From Mycobacterium sp. (lineage in GTDB: Bacteria; Actinomycetota; Actinomycetes; Mycobacteriales; Mycobacteriaceae), in the NCBI GenBank assembly GCA_016197405.1, contig JACPVR010000013.1:310001-374000 (forward strand): a stretch of 64,000 nt of DNA, in the 5' to 3' direction. The first letter of the stretch is position 1; every line of letters starts with the position of its first letter. The notes under the pieces are model-generated. The model had not been told where the DNA came from. It searched no databases and saw only the letters and a list, made by a program, of their open reading frames with translations. Below are positions 56,474 to 64,000 of the stretch, piece after piece. Both the position numbers and the translations under genes were made by a program.

Positions 56474-56513
56474 CCGTGTTGCCGTCGGGTCGGGGGGTCA
56501 GACGGCAACACGG
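56474..56513. other. 13-base perfect stem with G-rich loop in the fadE5-fadA2 convergent gap
   Basis: CCGTGTTGCCGTC at 56474-56486 pairs with GACGGCAACACGG at 56501-56513; the 14-base loop is mostly G on the plus strand. It lies 86 bases beyond the fadA2 stop. A weaker 8-base stem is at 56406-56430. The likely role is termination for fadA2 or an RNA 3' structure. Confidence 0.6.
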
Positions 56514-56599
56514 AGCTGTCCAGTACATCGATTCCCCGCTGGCGGGCGTTACAAACCATTTGCCACGATCTTTTTACGGGGAATTCTGCGCGGGGACGC

Positions 56600-57913
56600 T
56601 CAGGCCTCCAGGATCGCGGTCACGCCCTGCCCACCGGCGGCACACACAGAGATCAGGCCGCGCACCGGCTTACCGGTTTGCGCCCGCTTCTCGGCCAGCT
56701 CCTTGGCCAGCTGGGCGACGATGCGCCCACCGGTCGCGGCGAACGGGTGACCGGCCGCCAGCGAGGAACCGTTGACGTTGAGGCGTGACCGGTCGATGGA
56801 TCCCAGCGCGGCGTCGAGCCCCAGCTTCTCCTTGCAGTACTCCGGCGACTCCCAGGCCTGCAGGGTGGCCAACACCACCGATGCGAAGGCCTCGTGGATC
56901 TCGTAGAAGTCGAAATCCTGCAGGGTCAGTCCGTTGCGTGCCAGCAGCCGCGGTACGGCGTAGGTGGGGGCCATCAGCAGCCCGTCGGCGCCGCTGACGT
57001 AGTCGACAGCGGCCGTTTCGCCGTCGACGAAGTAGGCCAGCACGTCGTGCCCGTGTGCCGAGGCCCAGTCCTCGCTGGCCAGCAGCGCCACCGAGGCGCC
57101 GTCGGTCAGCGGTGTCGAGTTACCGGCCGTCATGGTGGCGTCGCCGTTGCGGACGCCGAACACCGGCTTGAGGGTTGCCAGCTTCTCGGGCGAGGAGTTG
57201 GGCCGCAGGTTGTCGTCGCGGTACAGCCCCAGGAACGGGCTCACCAGATCGTCGAAGAACCCGCGGTCGTAGGCGGCAGCCATGTTGCGGTGGCTGGCGG
57301 CGGCGAGTGCGTCCTGGTCGACGCGTTTGATGCCCATCTGCTTGGCGGTGACGGCGGCGTGCTCACCCATCGACATACCGGTGCGGGGCTCGCCGTTGGT
57401 CGGGATCTGCACACCGAGGGCGGCGGGAAGTTTGCCGACCAGCTTCAGGCGCTCGACGTTGGACTTCGACCGGCGCAGCCCCAGCAGGGCGCGCCGCAGA
57501 TCGTCACCGAATGCGATCGGGGCATCGGAGGTGGTGTCGACGCCGCCGGCCGCGGCCACCTCGTAGCGGCCCATGGCGATACCGTCGGCCGCGGCGATGG
57601 CGGCCTGCAACCCGGTGCCACACGCCTGTTGCAGGTCGAAAGCCGGGGTGTAGGGCGAGAGCGCGCTGCCGAGCACGCATTCGCGCATGAGGTTGAAATC
57701 GCGGCTGTGCTTGAGCACCGCGCCGCCGATGACCATGTCGAGACGCTCACCGGCGAGGTTGAACCGTTCGACGAGACCGTCGAGTGCCGCGGTGAACATG
57801 TCCTGGTTGGACGCCTCGGCGTAGGCGCCGTCGGAACGCGCGAACGGGATGCGGTTGCCGCCCAGGACCGCCACACGACGCTTCTGGGTTGGGTTTGAAC
57901 TGCTGGTGGTCAC
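56600..57913 (-). CDS. fadA2: Acetyl-CoA acyltransferase (thiolase) FadA2
   Basis: The product has 437 residues and cleaves 3-ketoacyl-CoA with CoA in beta-oxidation. The nucleophile is in DLQQACGTGLQAAI; the histidine in AAGHPFAATGGRIVAQL; the second cysteine in SVCAAGGQGVTAI at the end. GTG 57913 is the start. It matches Rv0243. It is divergent from fabG4, and the palindrome at 57976 lies 62 bases before it. Confidence 0.94.
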   Translation of the reverse strand: MTTSSSNPTQKRRVAVLGGNRIPFARSDGAYAEASNQDMFTAALDGLVERFNLAGERLDMVIGGAVLKHSRDFNLMRECVLGSALSPYTPAFDLQQACGTGLQAAIAAADGIAMGRYEVAAAGGVDTTSDAPIAFGDDLRRALLGLRRSKSNVERLKLVGKLPAALGVQIPTNGEPRTGMSMGEHAAVTAKQMGIKRVDQDALAAASHRNMAAAYDRGFFDDLVSPFLGLYRDDNLRPNSSPEKLATLKPVFGVRNGDATMTAGNSTPLTDGASVALLASEDWASAHGHDVLAYFVDGETAAVDYVSGADGLLMAPTYAVPRLLARNGLTLQDFDFYEIHEAFASVVLATLQAWESPEYCKEKLGLDAALGSIDRSRLNVNGSSLAAGHPFAATGGRIVAQLAKELAEKRAQTGKPVRGLISVCAAGGQGVTAILEA

Positions 57914-57975
57914 AGGTATCTCCGTATGGTCAGATTTGAGGTTGGTCGCCTGTTGAGGCCATACTACCCACAGTT

Positions 57976-57991
57976 CTTACTCTGGAGTAAG
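57976..57991. promoter_or_regulatory. Palindrome CTTACTC-TG-GAGTAAG between fadA2 and fabG4
   Basis: A perfect 7-base inverted repeat with a two-base centre, 41 bases before the fabG4 start and 62 bases before the fadA2 start. Its core TTAC-N6-GTAA equals that of the palindrome before fadE5, so one regulator may bind both. Confidence 0.62.
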
Positions 57992-58032
57992 TTCGTTGTC
58001 GAACCGACGACCCGCGATCCGAAAGGTATCCC

Positions 58033-59397
58033 GTGGCCCCCACACTTCCGTCCGATCTGTACTCGACCCTGGTCAACTCCGGACCGGGCTCCTTCCTGGC
58101 CAAGCAACTCGGCGTGCCATCGCCGGAGGACCTGCGCCGCTACCGCGCCGGTGATCCGCCGCTGGCCGGCGCCCTGCTGATCGGCGGCGACGGCCGCATC
58201 GCCGAGCCGATGCGTTCTGCGCTTGCCGACGACTACGAACTGGTCGGCGACAACCTGGGCGGCCGCTGGGCCGACCGGTTCGGCGGACTGTTGTTCGACG
58301 CCACCGGCATCACCGCCCCGGCAGGCCTGCACGTCCTGCACGACTTCTTCACCCCGCTGCTGCGCAATGTCGGCCCGTCGGGGCGCGTCGTGGTGGTCGG
58401 TACCACCCCGGACGCCACCGGCAGCGTCGACGAGCGCATCGCGCAGCGGGCGCTGGAAGGCTTCACCCGCTCACTGGCCAAGGAGATGCAGCGCGGCGCG
58501 ACGGTGTCGCTGGTCTACCTGTCCCCCGACGCCAAGCCCGCCGCCACCGGTCTGGAATCGACGCTGCGCTTCCTGCTTTCGGCCAAGTCGGCCTATGTCG
58601 ACGGCCAGGTCTTCTATGTCGGCGCCGCCGACTCCACCCCGCCCGCCGATTGGGACAAGCCGCTCGACGGCAAGGTCGCCATCGTCACCGGGGCGGCCCG
58701 CGGTATCGGTGCCACCATCGCCGAGGTGTTCGCCCGAGACGGTGCCAAGGTGGTGACCGTCGACGTCGAGGGGGCGGCCGAAGCGCTCGAGCAGACCGCG
58801 GCCAAGGTCGGCGGTACCGCACTGACGCTCGACGTCACCGCCGACGATGCGGTGGACCGCATCGCCGCCCATCTGCGCGAGCACTACGACGGCCACGCCG
58901 ACGTACTGGTCAACAACGCGGGCATCACCCGCGACAAGTTGCTGGCCAATATGGACGACGCCCGCTGGGATTCCGTCATCGCGGTGAATCTGCTTGCCCC
59001 GCAACGACTCACCCAGGGACTGGTCGACAACGGCAGTATCGGTGAAGGCGGCCGGATCATCGGCCTTTCCTCGATGGCCGGTATCGCGGGCAACCGTGGG
59101 CAGACCAACTACGCGGCCACCAAGGCCGGCATGATCGGGCTCACCCAGGCCCTGGCCCCGGTGCTGGCCGAGAAGAACATCACCATCAACGCCGTCGCAC
59201 CGGGCTTCATCGAGACCAAGATGACCGAAGCGATCCCGTTCGCCACCCGCGAGGTGGGGCGCCGGCTGAACTCGCTGTTCCAGGGCGGCGAGCCGGTCGA
59301 CGTCGCCGAGGCCATCGCGTACTTCGCCAGCCCGGCTTCCAATGCCGTCACCGCCAACACGATCCGGGTCTGCGGCCAGGCCATGCTGGGGGCATGA
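58033..59397 (+). CDS. fabG4: 3-oxoacyl reductase FabG4 (high-molecular-weight FabG)
   Basis: The product has 454 residues, as in Rv0242c. An N-terminal flavodoxin-like domain (about 1-210) without a catalytic tetrad precedes the SDR domain: [39 protein letters not shown], the Ser in IIGLSSMAG, and [12 protein letters not shown] with catalytic Tyr and Lys. It reduces 3-ketoacyl-CoA, preferring NADH in this class. The start is GTG 58033. htdX follows with an ATGA overlap, so reduction and dehydration are coupled. Confidence 0.94.
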   Translation: MAPTLPSDLYSTLVNSGPGSFLAKQLGVPSPEDLRRYRAGDPPLAGALLIGGDGRIAEPMRSALADDYELVGDNLGGRWADRFGGLLFDATGITAPAGLHVLHDFFTPLLRNVGPSGRVVVVGTTPDATGSVDERIAQRALEGFTRSLAKEMQRGATVSLVYLSPDAKPAATGLESTLRFLLSAKSAYVDGQVFYVGAADSTPPADWDKPLDGKVAIVTGAARGIGATIAEVFARDGAKVVTVDVEGAAEALEQTAAKVGGTALTLDVTADDAVDRIAAHLREHYDGHADVLVNNAGITRDKLLANMDDARWDSVIAVNLLAPQRLTQGLVDNGSIGEGGRIIGLSSMAGIAGNRGQTNYAATKAGMIGLTQALAPVLAEKNITINAVAPGFIETKMTEAIPFATREVGRRLNSLFQGGEPVDVAEAIAYFASPASNAVTANTIRVCGQAMLGA

Positions 59398-60254
59398 CAG
59401 TGACTTCCACCGCTGAACAACCCAACGGCCTGCTCAACATGCTGCGGGCGGCGGCCGGCGCGCTGCCGTTCGTGCCGCGCGGCGATCGTCTGCCCGATCG
59501 CACCGCGACGGTCGACGAACTGCCCATCGACCGTGCCAACGTCGCCGCTTACGCGGCGGTCACCGGACTGCGTTTCGGTGACACCGTTCCGCTGACCTAC
59601 CCGTTCGCGCTGACCTTCCCGACGGTGATGAACCTGATCACCGGATTCGACTTCCCGTTCTCGGCGATGGGCGCGGTACACGTCGAGAACCACATCACCC
59701 AGTACCGGCCGATCGCCGTCACCGACACCGTCGGCATCGCGGCGCGGGCGGAGAACCTGCGCGAGCACCGCAAGGGACTGCTGGTCGACGTGGTCACCGA
59801 CGTACGTGTCGGCAACGACACGGCATGGCACCAGGTGACGACATTCCTGCATCAGCAGCGCACCAGCCTGTCGGGCGAACCCAAGGCACCGCCGGTCAAA
59901 CAACCGAAGTTGCCGCCGCCCAACGCGATCCTGCGCATCACGCCGGGCCAGATCCGGCGCTACGCATCCGTCGGCGGTGACCACAACCCGATCCACACCA
60001 GCTCGATCGGCGCCAAGCTGTTCGGCTTCCCGACCTCCATCGCGCACGGGATGTTCAGCGCGGCAGCGGTACTGGCCAATATCGAAGGTCAGCTGCCCGA
60101 CGCCGTGCGCTATTCGGTGAAGTTCGGCAAGCCGGTGCTGTTGCCTGCCAGCGCCGGTCTCTACGTCGAGAAGGTCGTCGATGGCTGGGATCTGACGCTG
60201 CGCAACATGAGCAAGGGTTACCCGCATCTCACCGGAGAGATCCGCGGGATCTGA
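59394..60254 (+). CDS. htdX: (R)-3-hydroxyacyl-CoA dehydratase HtdX (MaoC-like)
   Basis: The product has 286 residues. The C-terminal hot-dog domain has the hydratase motif [29 protein letters not shown] with the catalytic Asp and His; the N-terminal half is a second, degenerate hot-dog. It dehydrates (R)-3-hydroxyacyl-CoA/ACP. The ATG overlaps the fabG4 stop. Matches Rv0241c. The gene ends directly beside the convergent mmpL4 end. Confidence 0.92.
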   Translation: MTVTSTAEQPNGLLNMLRAAAGALPFVPRGDRLPDRTATVDELPIDRANVAAYAAVTGLRFGDTVPLTYPFALTFPTVMNLITGFDFPFSAMGAVHVENHITQYRPIAVTDTVGIAARAENLREHRKGLLVDVVTDVRVGNDTAWHQVTTFLHQQRTSLSGEPKAPPVKQPKLPPPNAILRITPGQIRRYASVGGDHNPIHTSSIGAKLFGFPTSIAHGMFSAAAVLANIEGQLPDAVRYSVKFGKPVLLPASAGLYVEKVVDGWDLTLRNMSKGYPHLTGEIRGI

Positions 60255-63143
60255 CTACTGCGTCTGCTGAGGCTGACGCGCGATGGGTTCGGGCCAGGGC
60301 TCAGGAAGCGGGCGCTGGCGCACCATCTGCGGCCACCAGAACCACTTGCCCATCAACGCGGCGATGGACGGTGTCATGAACGACCGGATCACCAACGTGT
60401 CGAACAACAGGCCCAGACCGATGGTGGTCCCCACCTGACCGATGACCGTCAGCTCGCTGACCGCCATCGACATCATGGTGAACGCGAACACCAGACCCGC
60501 CGAGGTCACCACCGAGCCGGTACCGCCCATGGCCCGGATGATGCCGGTGTTGAGCCCGGCGTGGATCTCCTCCTTGAACCGGGACACCAACAGCAGGTTG
60601 TAGTCGGCGCCGACCGCCAACAGGATGATCACCGACATCGCCAGCACCATCCAGTGCAACTCGATACCGATGAGGTGCTGCCAGATGAGCACCGACAAGC
60701 CGAACGAGGCGCCCAGGGACAACACCACCGTCCCGACGATCACCGCGGACGCGACCAGGCTGCGGGTGATCAACAGCATGATGATGAAAATCAGTGCCAG
60801 CGCTGATATCCCGGCGATCAGCAGATCGTAGTTGGCACCTTCCTGCATGTCCTTGAACGTCGCGGCCGTACCGCCGAGGAAGATCTTGGAGCCCTCCAGC
60901 GGCGTGCCCTTGAGGGCTTCCTTGGCGGCCTGCTTGATGGCGTCGATGTGCTTGATGCCCTCGGCCGACATCGGGTCGCCCTCGTGGCTGATGATGAACC
61001 GCACCGCGTGGCCGTCCGGCGACAGGAACATCTTCATACCGCGCTTGAAATCCGGATTGTCGAACGTCTCCGGTGGCAGGTAGAAGCTGTCGTCGTTCTT
61101 GGCGTCGTCGAAGGCCCGGCCCATCGCCGTGGAGTTCTCCGAGGCGGCGGTCTGCTGATCCTGCTGCCCCTTCTGGGTCTGATACTGGGTCAGCATCATG
61201 GTCTTCATCGACTCCATGGTGCTGACCATCGTCGGCATCAGCGTGAGCATCTGCGGCAGAAGGACTTTGAGCTTGTCCATGTCCGGAAGCAGGTTCTGGA
61301 TGTCGTCGGTCATGGTGTCGATACCGTCGAGGGTGTCGAATACCGACCGGATCGACCAGCACATCGGGATGTCGAAGCAGTGCGGTTCCCAGTACAGGTA
61401 ATTGCGGATCGGCCGGAAGAAGTCGTCGAAATTGGCGATGTTGTCCCGCAATACCGCGACGTCGGCGGCCATGTTGTGGGTCTTGTCGACCATCGACGTC
61501 ATGGTCGCGGTCATCTGTTGCATGATCGCGATCATCTTGGTCATGGTGTCGATGTTGGTCTGCATGTCGCCGGCCTGTTTGAGCATGTTGGCCATCAGAT
61601 CCTGCATGTACTTCTCGTTCATCTTCTGCGTCGTGCCCTGCATGCTGATCTGGAACGGGATCGAGGTGTGCTCGATCGGATCGCCCTGCGGCCGGGTGAT
61701 GGCCTGCACCTGGCTGATACCGGGCACCCGCACGATGGCCTTGGCGACCTTCTCGATCACCAGGAAGTCGGCCGAGTTACGCAGATCGTGATCGGATTCG
61801 ACCATCAACAGTTCGGGGTTCATCCGCGCCGGGGAGAAATGCCGGTCGGCGGCCTGATAACCCTCGTTGGCGGGTAGGTCGGCGGGCAGATAGTTGCGGT
61901 CGTTGTAGTTGGTCTTGTAACCCGGCAGGGTCAGCAGGCCGATCAGCGATAGCGCGATGGTCGCGACCAGGATCGGGCCGGGCCAGCGCACCACCGCGGC
62001 GCCGACCTTGCGCCAACCACGCACCCGCAGCGCACGTTTGGGCTCCAGGGTCTTACCGAACCGGCTGGCCACCGTGATGACGGCAGGCCCGAGCGTCAGC
62101 GCCGCGAACACCACGATCACCATGCCGACGGCAAGCGGGACACCGAGGGACTGGAAGTACGGCAGGTTGGTGAAATGCAGGCAGAACGTCGCGCCCGCTA
62201 TGGTCAGACCGGACCCCAGGATGACGTGCACCGTTCCGCGGAACATGGTGTGGTAGGCCTGTTCCCGGTCCTCACCGACCCCGCGGGCTTCCTGATATCG
62301 GCCTATCAGGAAGATGGCGTAGTCGGTCGCCGCGGCTATCGCGAGGGTGACCAGAAGGTTCGTCGCGAACGTCGACAACCCGATGATGTTGTAGAAACCC
62401 AGGAATGCCACCAGTCCGCGGGCGGCGGAGAGCTGCAGGACCACCATCAGCAGCACCAGCACCACGGTCACGATCGACCGGTAGACCAGCAACAGCATCA
62501 CGATGATGACGGTGAAGGTCAGCGCCTCGATCATCCGCATGCTGCGGTCGCCGGCGATGTTCTGATCGGCAGACAGCGCGGCCGGACCGGTCACGTAGAC
62601 CTTCAGGCCGGGCGGTGCGGTCAGTCCGTCGACGATGCCCTGCACCGCCTCGACCGACTCGTTGGCCAGCGCCTCGCCCTGGTTACCGGAGGTGTAGACC
62701 TGCACATAGGTGGCCTTACCGTCGGCGCTCTGCGCGCCTGCCGCGGTCAGCGGGTCGCCCCAGAAGTCCTGCACGTGCTCGACGTGCTTCTTGTCGGCCT
62801 CGAGCTTGTCGACCATCTGGTCGTAGAAGGCGTGGTCGGCATCGCCCAGCGAACGGTCGGCCTCCAGCACGACCATCACCGAGCTGTTCGACTTGAATTC
62901 CTGGAACACCGAGCCGACGCGTTTCATCGCGACCATCGACGGCGCCATATCGGGCGTCATGGACACCGAACGCAGCTTGCCGACCTCTTCGAGCTGCGGC
63001 ACAGCGACATTGGCGAACGCGATGATGGCGATCCAGAACAGGATGATCGGAACCGCGAGCCTGCGGATCCAGTTGCCGATCGGCGAGCGTGGATAGTCGC
63101 CGGTCTGGATGCGGTCGGTGGTGTCGTTCGGGTGGGCGCTCAC
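60255..63143 (-). CDS. mmpL4: Siderophore/lipid exporter MmpL4
   Basis: The product has 962 residues, similar to MmpL4 of M. tuberculosis (967). RND-type twelve helices with Asp-Tyr pairs in [15 protein letters not shown] and [16 protein letters not shown]; a long Met/Gln-rich coiled coil (about 510-690) in the second periplasmic loop. With MmpS4 it exports mycobactin/carboxymycobactin. GTG 63143 overlaps the mmpS4 stop (GTGA), so the two are coupled; longer starts are rejected. The stop is next to the htdX stop. Confidence 0.94.
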   Translation of the reverse strand: MSAHPNDTTDRIQTGDYPRSPIGNWIRRLAVPIILFWIAIIAFANVAVPQLEEVGKLRSVSMTPDMAPSMVAMKRVGSVFQEFKSNSSVMVVLEADRSLGDADHAFYDQMVDKLEADKKHVEHVQDFWGDPLTAAGAQSADGKATYVQVYTSGNQGEALANESVEAVQGIVDGLTAPPGLKVYVTGPAALSADQNIAGDRSMRMIEALTFTVIIVMLLLVYRSIVTVVLVLLMVVLQLSAARGLVAFLGFYNIIGLSTFATNLLVTLAIAAATDYAIFLIGRYQEARGVGEDREQAYHTMFRGTVHVILGSGLTIAGATFCLHFTNLPYFQSLGVPLAVGMVIVVFAALTLGPAVITVASRFGKTLEPKRALRVRGWRKVGAAVVRWPGPILVATIALSLIGLLTLPGYKTNYNDRNYLPADLPANEGYQAADRHFSPARMNPELLMVESDHDLRNSADFLVIEKVAKAIVRVPGISQVQAITRPQGDPIEHTSIPFQISMQGTTQKMNEKYMQDLMANMLKQAGDMQTNIDTMTKMIAIMQQMTATMTSMVDKTHNMAADVAVLRDNIANFDDFFRPIRNYLYWEPHCFDIPMCWSIRSVFDTLDGIDTMTDDIQNLLPDMDKLKVLLPQMLTLMPTMVSTMESMKTMMLTQYQTQKGQQDQQTAASENSTAMGRAFDDAKNDDSFYLPPETFDNPDFKRGMKMFLSPDGHAVRFIISHEGDPMSAEGIKHIDAIKQAAKEALKGTPLEGSKIFLGGTAATFKDMQEGANYDLLIAGISALALIFIIMLLITRSLVASAVIVGTVVLSLGASFGLSVLIWQHLIGIELHWMVLAMSVIILLAVGADYNLLLVSRFKEEIHAGLNTGIIRAMGGTGSVVTSAGLVFAFTMMSMAVSELTVIGQVGTTIGLGLLFDTLVIRSFMTPSIAALMGKWFWWPQMVRQRPLPEPWPEPIARQPQQTQ

Positions 63144-63568
63144 GCGGACTTCACCAGGCAAAAGGTCTGGGCGTTGACACCGCTGTTGGTGCGCTCGTCC
63201 TTGATCTCATCGTCGACGGTGATGCGGCAGCTGATGGTGTCACCGTTGCCCTGCGCGACGATGTTGGGGAACACCGACGGCGCGGTGCTGTTCAACGTCA
63301 GCGTCCACGGCAGCGTGACACCGTCGACGCGTTGCGGCTGCGCGTCCAGGTCGAGGTAGTTCACGTCGGCGGTGGCGCCGGGCACGCCGGTGACCTCATA
63401 GGTGACGACCTTGGGGTCGAACGGTTTGGTGTCGTCGGCAGGTGCGCTCGGCGAGGCATAGGAATCGCCGGCACCGAAGAATGTCCGGATCCGCGCCACC
63501 GTGAAACCCGCCACCACGATGACGATGACGATCACGATCGGAATCCATCCGCGCTTGAGGGCCTTCAT
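63140..63568 (-). CDS. mmpS4: MmpS4-like accessory protein
   Basis: The product has 142 residues. One TM helix (about 8-27, [22 protein letters not shown]) is followed by an extracytoplasmic domain with the MmpS core [20 protein letters not shown] and a C-terminal cysteine region ([24 protein letters not shown]). It assists MmpL4 in siderophore export. ATG 63568 has GAGGAC upstream; the longer frame lacks a membrane start. Divergent from a TetR gene. Confidence 0.93.
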   Translation of the reverse strand: MKALKRGWIPIVIVIVIVVAGFTVARIRTFFGAGDSYASPSAPADDTKPFDPKVVTYEVTGVPGATADVNYLDLDAQPQRVDGVTLPWTLTLNSTAPSVFPNIVAQGNGDTISCRITVDDEIKDERTNSGVNAQTFCLVKSA

Positions 63569-63661
63569 AGCCGAGTCCTCATTCGCCGCGTCCTCCTCGA
63601 TCGATGCCACGTTCGTACTGCGACACGGCGAACCGCACATCCGTACCTTGCCGTTCGGCTA

Positions 63662-63678
63662 AGTTAACCTATCTAACT
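63662..63678. promoter_or_regulatory. TetR operator candidate AGTTA-N7-TAACT
   Basis: A perfect 5-base inverted repeat with 7-base spacer in the AT-rich middle of the 227-base gap between mmpS4 and the divergent TetR gene, 94 bases from the mmpS4 start. It overlaps a weak IdeR-like stretch. The nearby TetR protein is the obvious candidate to bind it. Confidence 0.5.
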
Positions 63679-63795
63679 AGAAAGGCCCCGGCAAGCCGGT
63701 GAGCCAGATCCAGACAGTGGCGAACGCCACTTTCCGCTAGAGTCGGCGCGACTCGGCCGATACGCCGATCGCAGCGACAGGACGAAGGAAAGCCC

Positions 63796-64000
63796 GTGGC
63801 CAAGCCGGTAGCTCCGCGAGGCTCGGCGCGCGACCGGGTGATCGACGCGGCGCTGCAATTGTTCGCCGACCACGGCCTGCGCGGCACATCGCTGCAGATG
63901 ATCGCCGCCAAACTCGGGGTGAGCAAAGCCGCTGTCTACTACCAGTTCCACTCCAAGGACGACATCGCCCTGGCCGTGGTGCGCCCGGTGTTCGACGATA
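63796..64000 (+). CDS. TetR-family regulator (partial; C-terminus beyond the window)
   Basis: The first 68 residues are visible: RDRVIDAALQLFADHGLRGTSLQMIAAKLGVSKAAVYYQFHSKDDI, a full TetR helix-turn-helix. GTG 63796 with GAAGGA upstream is the start. Position divergent from mmpS4-mmpL4 matches Rv0452 in M. tuberculosis. It probably represses mmpS4-mmpL4 and itself. Confidence 0.85.
   Translation, partial: MAKPVAPRGSARDRVIDAALQLFADHGLRGTSLQMIAAKLGVSKAAVYYQFHSKDDIALAVVRPVFDD

Noticed and set aside
54459..56528. 689-codon minus-strand frame
   Set aside because: Complement of fadE5; composition is the usual Val/Gly/His/Arg-rich shadow.
63655..63673. IdeR box upstream of mmpS4
   Set aside because: Only about 11 of 19 positions fit by eye, too weak to list as a site despite known iron control of mmpS4 in M. 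tuberculosis.

Overview
The window comes from a high-GC actinobacterium, almost certainly a Mycolicibacterium-type (fast-growing) mycobacterium. The support is two MmpL lipid/siderophore transporters with an MmpS, mycolic-acid methyltransferases beside a KasA/KasB-like ketosynthase, Culp-type cutinases, an Eis acetyltransferase, AAC(2')-I, and a long block whose gene order matches, inverted, the M. tuberculosis Rv0241c-Rv0265c neighbourhood as I remember it. No tRNA, rRNA, CRISPR array, insertion sequence or phage gene was seen.

Left part (1-23.6 kb): envelope and signalling genes. An MmpL without an MmpS is followed by a small secreted protein, an OhrR-like regulator divergent from a DUF5313 membrane protein (a palindrome lies between them), a six-TM GGDEF protein, secreted and membrane proteins of unknown function, a cutinase, two mycolate methyltransferases and a ketosynthase. 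Next is a partner-switching module: a 1389-residue fusion (sensor kinase, receiver, PAS, GAF, SpoIIE phosphatase, RsbW-type ATPase) with one STAS protein translationally coupled behind it and a second STAS gene divergent. A MOSC protein, a second cutinase, Eis, an acyl-CoA dehydrogenase, a DUF4232 lipoprotein and two paralogous tiny secreted proteins follow.

Middle (23.6-33.4 kb): an accessory regulatory cluster. On the minus strand an NmrA-like reductase, a large LuxR (LAL) regulator, an ECF sigma factor, an SDR, a cupin and a ThuA-like protein are packed together, divergent from a metallo-beta-lactamase-fold hydrolase. LysE, TetR and another SDR come next.

Right part (33.4-64 kb): the conserved metabolic block. 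It holds FecB2, then a nitrilase-amidohydrolase-APC permease operon and a YhhQ/VUT transporter apparently inserted before the PxpB/PxpC 5-oxoprolinase subunits, AAC(2')-I, a methyltransferase, a HemD-like/winged-helix regulator, a CbiX-like chelatase, an FprA-like ferredoxin reductase under a possible IdeR box, the siroheme nitrite reductase nirBD, and the Sdh1 succinate dehydrogenase operon. The lipid genes fadE5, fadA2, fabG4 and htdX follow. Two palindromes of the form TTAC-N6-GTAA lie in front of fadE5 and between fadA2 and fabG4, suggesting one regulator controls this set. The window ends with the mmpS4-mmpL4 siderophore-export operon and a divergent TetR gene cut by the window edge.

Functional links: CbiX/HemD-like proteins could serve siroheme supply for NirB; FprA, MmpS4/L4 and FecB2 are iron-linked; Eis and AAC(2')-I both acetylate aminoglycosides; FadE5/FadA2/FabG4/HtdX cover several acyl-CoA chemistry steps.
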